Below are positions 57,001 through 64,000 of a stretch of DNA of 64,000 nucleotides, one piece after another. The DNA is taken from positions 5,627,706 to 5,691,705 of the forward strand of contig OY482852.1 in assembly GCA_960531495.1 (NCBI GenBank). The letters run 5' to 3'. Positions within the stretch are counted from its first letter, which is position 1, and every line of letters starts with the position of its first letter. Origin of the DNA: Zeus faber. Its lineage: Eukaryota > Chordata > Actinopteri > Zeiformes > Zeidae. A program made the position numbers and the translations under genes. The notes under the pieces were generated by a model, which searched no databases, was not told where the DNA came from, and worked only from the letters and a program-made list of their open reading frames with translations.

Positions 57001-59688
57001 GAGGAGGCTGTTATTGAATGTTTTTCTCTCTCTAGGCAAGAAGAAAACATCAAGGTAGAGGAGACTATACAGGAGGATTGGAGCAATGTCACTTATGGAC
57101 CTCCCATACAGAGTACCATTGTGGAATCTGCTATCTCTTACAAGGATGAGTCTGCCCTCAGAAGCAAGCCAACTTTTAACGACCTTGAAACATACCCACT
57201 TCAATATATCGAAGACGCATCTGGCATTTTAGATGAATTCAATAAGACTTGTATGTCTTTCGAGTTGCCGGCCGAAAAAGAAGAACCACAGGTGCCATAT
57301 TTTCCAATTGATGCATCAGCTGAGAAGGACTTCCAGACAAGCCAAGTCGAGGAGGTACCAAATGATACCTCAGATTCTGAAACCGAAGCAGTGCTGGAAC
57401 CAACAATGGAGTCCAACACCAGTAAACCAACTTCTGAGGGTCAGCCAGAGGAAAGCGTCTTTGACCAACTGACAGATTTCAAACAAGAGGAAAATATCTC
57501 AAATTCCAATGCAGGGACTATAATCAGTAAGGATGTAAGTTCCTTAGAGATAACACATGCAAAAGGGGTTGAGGATAAGTTATACCCTGATGGAGAAGAA
57601 ATGGACACCTGGGACAGCGTAATAGAAAGAAAAGTTGATCTGAACAAAGGTGATGGCATGAAAACGGAAGAGAGTCAAACCCAACATGCAGAACCAGAGG
57701 AGGACATATCAGTGAGAGACCTGGGGCAGGACGAGACGGAAATGAAAGTCGCCCTGCTCAAGCAGGACTCTGACCCCAATGGGCCCTTTTTAGCGGCTGA
57801 CACAGTTCTGGATAATGACAGGCAACAGGAGATGGCACATTTTGACCAAGATTTCTTGATCGTAAACAGTGATGTTGGAGACAACGTTGAGGAAGATGAT
57901 TCCGACAATTTGTCTGTGTCATGGAGGACTGAGCTGGAGAGTGACAGCTATGCACAGGACAACACACTTGCCGATCCCCGACCCCTGATTCGCTACAAGA
58001 GCGACGACACCGACGGCAATGCTCAGGCCTCACACATGGACGACAGTGAGTCCAGTGAGGGAGAAGACGACAGGATGATTGGAGAAACGGGAAGTCGAAC
58101 GTGGAATGAGAGCAAGTCAAAGAGGTTTGGAACCATGGAGGATCTTTGCGAAGAGGCAGAAGAAGAAGCGCAGAATGAGGACTACCTCCTTGGGTATACG
58201 TATGTTGATGACAGGGATGTTGGCCAGGTCATGGGTAGCGAGCAGCAGGCCGAATCAGGAAAAGGTGATGATGAGAAAACAAAAAAAGCTGAAAAGATTA
58301 TGGAAGTCATTGGGGGGTATTCAGATGAGGAAACCGAAAAACTTTCAGAACTGGCAAAACCAAAGGCACTCTTGGATGTTGATTACAATGAAGGTTTGGA
58401 AAGCGTGGACAGACTAGTGGAACAAGAGTTGGAGAGCTTGTCCACAGCCACTTACAGTGCACATTTTGCACAGCAGCATGTTAGCAAGTGTGGGCCAGGG
58501 CTTGATCTTCAGGCCACATCTGTACAGGAAACAACAGAGCAGGTGTTTAGGGTGACGGAAGGAGAAGAAATGTTTTCCTGTGCTGGGTCTGACCTGAAGG
58601 TTGACCATGAACTTATTTCTTACAATACTGTCATTGATAAGCCTTATGAGCTAACATACTTCAATGATGCCACAATAGAACAGCCTCAAGCAGATGTCTC
58701 CACTCAGGGAGGGGTCCAACATGAATATGAAGAAATCACTCCAGAAACAAAAAGCGAAGAAGATGATCCCAATGTGTCCATGCTGACTCATGCTGGCCAA
58801 TTGGAAGATCACTCTGTCTCAAGTGATTTTATAGGCAGGTTGGATGCTCAGGCCTACATCAGAGACTGGGATAATGAAGAACCCAACAGTTCAGGGGACG
58901 AGTCCCCCAATGCCAGTCAACATTCTCAGCCCATCTCCATGGTAAAGGTATCAGCTGAACATCAGGATGCCTTGTTGGTTGCAACCATCGCTGATGAACC
59001 ACAAGAGACTGTATCTGTGGAAGAATCTGGTGCCTCTCTGAAGGATTCAGTTAAAGAGGCAACAGACTTTCAGGTGTTTTCTGAAGTTGCCAACTTATCC
59101 AATTCTTATTTCTCAGAGAGGCCAAGCGAAGACTCCATTGGTCAGTTTGTAGATGATCAAAAGTACGATAATTTACCTCAAAGTTATTTCCATGATGATG
59201 ACATTGCAGTTCAAGATGCCATGATGGGAAACGGAGAGTCTGCTGAAGCCTTCTCTGAAAACATACCAGCTGAGACAGACAATTTTCTGGTTAAGAGCTC
59301 AAAAGAATCTTTCAAGACAAATGATAATGACAAGAGCCTCCAAGGTTTCCTCAGCTCACATGTAAAGGATGACTTCTGGGGTTCCTCTGTGTTGACAGGC
59401 GCTAACTATCAACCAGAGGGATCCTGTAATGAGGCTAATGTGCAATCCAATCAGAACCTCAGCTTAGACACAACCCTAGTTTGGGGGGATTCGGAGAAAC
59501 GGCACAATGCACTGGGGAACTCCAAGATGGAAGAGGAGTTGTCTACAGTCCCGGTAACTGATGAAGAGGTTAAACGGGAGCCATCAGAAATGAAGCAGTT
59601 TGCATGCAGAGATGTTGTTGAGGGAAAACTGGTCCATTCGGAGGATTCTGAAGAGGAGGGTCATTCCTGGTCATCTGGGGAAGAATAG
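51917..59688 (+). CDS. nes: Nestin, class VI intermediate filament protein (4 exons)
   Basis: Exons 51917-52735, 53765-53889, 55839-55903 and 56657-59688; all phases agree, giving 1346 aa. A very short head leads straight into the helix-initiation motif LNRRLETYLGRVRMLEEENE (residues about 19-38). The coiled-coil rod ends with MSLGLEVATYRTLLDNES near residue 315, the IF helix-termination motif. The tail of about 1000 aa is acidic, mostly one exon, and ends EDSEEEGHSWSSGEE. Human nestin likewise has a minimal head, three introns, SLEVATYRTLLE at the rod end and an ESWSSGED terminus. The protein co-assembles with vimentin-type filaments in neural and muscle progenitors. A synemin identity is unlikely given the terminus. 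The start is chosen because it gives the canonical short head and a good Kozak context. No lesions are seen. Confidence 0.95.
52963..52996. repeat. (ATA)n microsatellite in nestin intron 1
   Basis: ATA trinucleotide tract. Confidence 0.95.
53224..53303. repeat. (GATA)n microsatellite in nestin intron 1
   Basis: About 20 GATA repeats. Confidence 0.97.
53934..54017. repeat. (CA)n microsatellite in nestin intron 2
   Basis: Begins 45 bp after the exon 2 donor, preceded by CAGGCACG-type repeats. Confidence 0.97.
54018..55838 (+). promoter_or_regulatory. nes: Nestin intron 2 body with a possible neural-enhancer-like cluster
   Basis: No exon is evident. Around 55615-55672 an ATAACAA (SOX-like), an AGGTCA half-site (55631-55636) and ATGTGCAAAATAA (POU-octamer-like, 55660-55672) cluster within 60 bp. 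Mammalian nestin has its neural enhancer, with nuclear-receptor and POU/SOX sites, in intron 2. Position and site types fit; function is inference. Confidence 0.35.
55904..56656 (+). other. Nestin intron 3
   Basis: No coding potential. It contains a G run at 56108-56117 and a short AT-rich tract. It ends with CTCTACAG at the exon 4 acceptor. Confidence 0.8.
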
Positions 59689-60400
59689 ACATCCTGCCCT
59701 TTAGTGTTGAAGAGCATTGGTTAAAATACCTAACCACTGTTACTGAACAGTGAGCAGTGATTACTCAATAGATATTGAGGATAGTGCAACTGTTTTGAAA
59801 ACCAAAGTTGTGCCTTGGTGTGCACTCCAGTGATATTTACTCACCACCAATGTACCAGTTCTGCCTGCAACACTTAGCAGTTGCTGATTAACCATCTTCC
59901 CTCCCAAAATGATAATTGCCTTGTGTGCACACCATATTGAAAAGGTGTTCAATGCAATGTAGAATGTTTAATGTAGAATGTCAAATTGCTCCAAGGTGGA
60001 ACAGCATGATGAGACAACAAAGGCTGACCTTTGAAAGTCAAAACATCGGTCTCATTGATTGCAGCCTAATCTGATTGTAGCGAAAGATTGTAAATCAATG
60101 TGAGCAGAAGGGTAGTACTCACACAAGGAGCTGCTGTCTCACAATTAATGAAAAATGTGTTTATTGTTCTAGTGGTGTCAGCCAATTTTCACTTGATTAT
60201 CTACATAACTGCATGTTTTCAGTGTGTATACAATAAGGTTTTTAAATGGTGCGGTTTCTGTTACATAGACCATCCGCAATGTGTAGCTTAAATGGCAAAA
60301 CAGTCAGGATTCCTTTTTGGACTGTAGAATTTAATTTCACTCTGCTGCTTTGAAACACTGCAATAAAGTTGTGCTTGGCCTCGGTACTCTCTGAAATAAA
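59689..60400 (+). other. nes: Nestin 3' UTR with polyadenylation signals
   Basis: Non-coding. Two AATAAA signals (60362-60367 and 60395-60400) lie about 675-710 bp after the stop codon. Confidence 0.65.
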
Positions 60401-61382
60401 CTGTAGATTTACTAGACACTCTGTGACTGCCTGGTGATTGGTTTTTCACATGTTTATTTGTATAGCGCTTTTGATGTTTGTATCACACCTAAATTCACCG
60501 CAAAAAGTTAATTTATGAAAAGCTAATATTCCTGACTCACCGACTCTCTCTCAGGCCATTCAAAACCTTTCCCTTTGATTGTAACTGTTTGGAAGAAATT
60601 TGTGCTAACCTCATTCATTAGCAATGGAATTTGTTGGCAAGTCAACGGAGGATCAACTCAATGCCCTCAAAAACTCAACAACCGTTGGTGTTTGTCAGTA
60701 ACAAAACCATGTCTTGTGACAAGGCTTTGAATTTCAAAGAGTGAAGGATAGTAGGAAAAATTTATATACTTAATATAAGATAAGATCAGACTGGATTGGA
60801 ATTCAGGAATATGAAATCAAAGCTAGAAAATTCTGGGATTGACTTCCAAATATTCTGTACCCTCTATCTTTTAAGAGTTGACTTGATTCGTCTTAAACCA
60901 CAGACCCTTATTCCTTCCCCTCAGCACACAGTTGTGTCCCTCGACAGAGTAAATAAAACAGCAGCTCCCCGCCTCTCAGCAACACCCATCCCTGCTTTCC
61001 TCTCTGGCTTATTTTGAGGAAGACCCAGTAATTGTGTGTGTGTGTTCTGGGAGGTTCGAGGCTGCCTGGATTTGGCAACATCCCAGCCCCGTCTACCACA
61101 AAGCCTGCAAACTAACAAAGCAGCGCTGGGGCCCTCTGAGGCAACAATGGATGACCTCACCTCCTCTCCTCCTCGTCTTGCTCCACCGCCTTCTCCTCCC
61201 CCCATTTTGTCATTCATTAGTCAGTTCGTTGAACAATCACGGCTATTTTTGCGGCCGCTCACCTCCTTGCTGCCCAAATCCGCCCCAATCAGAGGCTGAG
61301 GGAGGAAGGAAGCTTGCAGATGGTTGAATTCAATGTGGAGAGAAGTGGGCATACAGGAGCTGTTTGGCATGGGTTTTTACTG
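60401..61382. other. Intergenic stretch downstream of nestin
   Basis: No gene is recognised. It includes a tttatttgtatagcgctttt word common in fish dispersed repeats and a C-rich tract at about 61140-61230. Confidence 0.5.
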
Positions 61383-62260
61383 TAAACACCAATCAGCCAC
61401 AACATTAAAACCACCACTAATAACGACTAATATTGTAAAGCTCCCCCTTGTGCCGCCGAAACAGCTCTGACCCGTGGAGGCATGGACTCCACAAGACCTC
61501 TGAAGGTGTCCTGTGGTATCTGGCACCAAGACATTAGCAGCAGATCCTTTAAGTCCTGTACGTTTGGAGGTGGGGCCCCCATGGATCTGCCTTGTTGTTC
61601 CAGCACATCCCCCTGATGCTCCATGGGATCGGACCCTAATCTCAAGAAAACATGATTCATCAGACCAGGCCACCTTCTTCCACTGCCCTGTGGTCCAGTT
61701 CTGATGCTCAAGTGCTCATTGTAGGTACTTTCAGCGGTGGACAGGGGTCAGCATGGGCACCGGTCTGCGGCTACACAGCCCCATGCACATCAAGCTGTGA
61801 AGCACTGTGTGTTCTGACACCTTTATATCATAACCAACATTAACTTTTTCAGCAATTTGTGCAACAGTAGCTCTTCTGTGGGATCGGACCAAACAGGCTA
61901 GACATCACTCCCCACGGGCATCAATGAGCCATGCTCGCCCACCCTGTCACTGGATCATCGGTTGTCCTTCCTTGGACCACTTTTGGTAGGTAACTAACCA
62001 CTGCATACCAGGAACAAGACCTGTGGTTTTGGAGATGCTCTGAGACAGTCGTCTAGCCATCACAATGTGGTCCTTGTCAAAGTAGCTCAGATCCTTACAC
62101 TTGCCCATTTTTCCTGCTTCCAAGACATCAACTTCAACAACTGACTGTTCACTTGCTGCCTAATATGTCCCACCCCTTGACAGGTGCCATTGTAATGAGA
62201 TGAGCAAGGTTATCACCTGTTCACCTGTCAGTGGTTTTAATGTTGTGGCTGAACGGTGTA
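61383..62260 (-). mobile_element. Tc1-like DNA transposon, internally deleted
   Basis: The ends CAGCCACAACATTAAAACCA at the left and TGGTTTTAATGTTGTGGCTG at the right are inverted repeats, with TA at the borders. Minus-strand fragments read as a Tc1-type transposase C-terminus (QDLKDLLLMSWCQIPQDTFR, GLVESMPPRVRAV), and the right part gives the N-terminal leader with its start region. The central catalytic part is deleted. It is a familiar fish Tc1 family, inactive. Confidence 0.88.
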
Positions 62261-62576
62261 TAAATACATTCAGCCACTCTTCAGGTTTCGAACGAACTTT
62301 TTTGATTTCCAAGAGCAAATGCAGTCTCTAAATTACTGAGAGAAAATATACAGATAAAAATCTAATTAGTGAAAAAATAATGGAAGATTTAAGATAAGGT
62401 GTCTTCATGGTGTTGTGACAAGCTTTTGATGTAGGATCTTCTGACATATTAACTCGTGCTCTGTATTATGTTTGCCAGATTTGACCCGAATTTAGGTGTT
62501 TATCATCACCAAAAGGCTGATTAACATACTTGTTTCAGCCCGATGCCAGGTGACTTTGCCTAATTTGGGGTCAACC
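62261..62576. other. Spacer between Tc1 relic and RTE fragment
   Basis: AT-rich; nothing recognisable. Confidence 0.5.
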
Positions 62577-62976
62577 CTTCTGTCACAGATCACTCCGGAC
62601 ACTTCTCCACCCACTCCACCCTGCCTGTACTCTCTTCTTCACCTCTCTCCCACACTCTCCGCTGCTTTGGATGATCAACCCCAAGTACTTCAACTCATCC
62701 GCCTTCACCTCCACTCCTTGCATTCTCAGCTTTTGGCCGCCCTCCCTCCCATTCAGGCACATGTATTCTGTCTTACTCCTGCTGACTTTCATTCCTCTCT
62801 GCTCTAATGCTGCCTCCACTTCTCCAGGCTCTCCTCAACCGGCTCCCTACTCTCGCTACAGATCACAATGTCATCCGCGAACATCATAGTCCACAGAGAC
62901 TCCTGCCTGATTTCATTTGTTAACCTGTCCATCACCATTGCAACCAAGTAAGGTCTCAGAGCTGATTCTTGATGCA
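62577..62976 (-). mobile_element. RTE-like LINE fragment
   Basis: A minus-strand reading gives MKVSRSKTEYMCLNGREGG and ECGREVKKRVQAGWSGW, the same family as at 15067-19073 and 49340-50606. It preserves the site occupied by the hAT transposon in the first copy, uninterrupted. Both ends are truncated. Confidence 0.85.
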
Positions 62977-63164
62977 ATAATGGTACTAAATATATTTGAT
63001 TTTCAAAAATCTTACCAATGACTCAGTCAAAACATCCGACAGGTGCAGATCTACATTGTGGGAATTGACTCTGTTGCTGTCTGAGGGGGCCAACACACTC
63101 ACATACTGTAAAAAGGGTCCCACTCACCATTTACTCACTCTGAAGCATTATGGTCAGAAGAGGA

Positions 63165-63330
63165 AGATGAGCAAAAGATTCTCAGTCAATGAAGCCCTCG
63201 CACTAATCCTAAAAGACTGTGATTGAGGTGGAAGTGTCCGAAACTGAGAACAACGTTGAAATAATTTGGAGTACAATTTCTTCAATGAAGAAGAAGAAAA
63301 TACACAGGTTGAAAGAGCACGGTCGCCGCC
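63165..63330 (+). mobile_element. Possible piggyBac-type transposase N-terminal remnant
   Basis: MSKRFSVNEALALI at 63165, followed in broken frame by acidic stretches, resembles the N-terminus of piggyBac-derived transposases. No catalytic domain follows. The call is tentative. Confidence 0.3.
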
Positions 63331-63730
63331 GGTGCCATGCACTGAGCACACTCGGCTACGTGGATAGGTGCTCGGGGCTTGCGGCTGGATGGGGCGTCTG
63401 GCTGGTTGTGGTGGGGCAGGTTTCACCCTTCGGCGGGGCACTGGTGGTCGTGGGCGGGCAGGGTGTTTGTCTGCCGGCGTGGGACCTGACTCCGGGCCTG
63501 GCGTCCACAGCCCGGGTTCTTTGTCTGCCTCTTGTGCTTGCACGTGGGGGTGGGTTGTATGTGTGCGCCTCAGGGGTGCAGGGTCTATTCCTGCGCTCCA
63601 GTTATGCTCCTCGGGGCCGGGCGTGGGTGTTGCTCCGTGGGCTTCCGACTTCTCTGGGGGCCGGGGGGGGTTCTGTGGCTGCAGGGCGGGGTGCTCTGGT
63701 CTCACTGCTTGGAGGCGCTAGGATATAATA
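63331..63730. repeat. GC-rich G/T-biased tract
   Basis: About 400 bp of strongly G-rich sequence, open in several frames only because of composition. No gene is supported. It may be the body of a dispersed fish repeat that ends in the following CA microsatellite. Confidence 0.4.
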
Positions 63731-63781
63731 TTGACCTTATACACCAGAACTAATTCGGACATTCCCGTTCAAGTCACCGGT

Positions 63782-63867
<86 letters not shown>
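63782..63867. repeat. (CA)n microsatellite
   Basis: CA dinucleotide tract near the right edge of the window. Confidence 0.97.
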
Positions 63868-63869
<2 letters not shown>

Positions 63870-64000
63870 GGACTCATCACAGGCACACACACACACCCCA
63901 ACAACCTCCTGGTTACATCCTTCTCCTTTTCTTCCTCATTCCTGGACTTAATTAACCCTGTTTTGTCGATACATGCTGTCGTCCAAATTTTCTATGTTTG

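Noticed and set aside
51917-59688. Reading this gene as synemin or another type III/IV filament protein
   Set aside because: The very short head, intron positions, single huge acidic tail exon and WSSGEE terminus fit nestin better.
63219-63728. Long open frames in the GC-rich tract as a gene
   Set aside because: Several frames are open at once because the DNA is G-rich. No start context, domain or splice pattern supports a protein.

Overview
The window is nuclear DNA of a teleost fish. It holds multi-exon vertebrate genes with GT-AG introns, a nestin gene, a tandem array of C-type lectin-like receptor genes, and fish-type repeats: L2 and RTE LINEs, a tRNA-derived SINE sharing its tail with an L2, Tc1-like and hAT transposons, Ty3/gypsy-class LTR fossils and very many CA microsatellites. 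All calls come from reading the sequence; no database search was run.

Layout. 1-1828 is the end of a Ty3/gypsy-class fossil (minus strand) with its 5' LTR. 1829-10370 is lectin unit A (minus strand; coding 2530-9665), with an L2/CR1-type LINE in one intron. 10380-31001 is a block of nested repeats: an L2 LINE carrying a SINE, an RTE LINE broken by a solo LTR and a complete hAT transposon, a Tc1-like relic, an unknown 1.6 kb element with terminal inverted repeats, a young gypsy fossil with three LTRs, and an older Gmr1-like fossil with integrase ahead of reverse transcriptase. 31003-32215 is a deleted fifth lectin unit. 32216-48360 holds lectin units B, C and D, all on the minus strand. 49150-51038 is another inverted-repeat element with an RTE LINE inside it. 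51917-59688 is nestin (plus strand, four exons, predicted 1346 aa). The remainder has a Tc1-like relic, an RTE fragment, a GC-rich tract and a CA microsatellite.

How the genes fit together. The four lectin genes encode type II membrane proteins built as cytoplasmic tail, membrane segment, short stalk and three-exon C-type lectin-like domain. A and D begin with exons carrying ITIM-like tyrosines. B and C begin with a different cassette that has a YVNT tyrosine and an arginine in the hydrophobic segment. The lectin-domain exons group the other way (A with C, B with D). The array therefore looks like a paired inhibitory/activating receptor family whose signalling and recognition ends have been reshuffled. 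All reading-frame lesions in the four genes fall in one roughly 120-nt stalk segment bounded by a consensus donor and a TAG acceptor. Either this segment is an intron or the whole family descends from a damaged founder.

Limits. Exon ends were set by hand from splice consensus and phase. Repeat family names rest on remembered protein and end motifs. Boundaries of old repeats are approximate.
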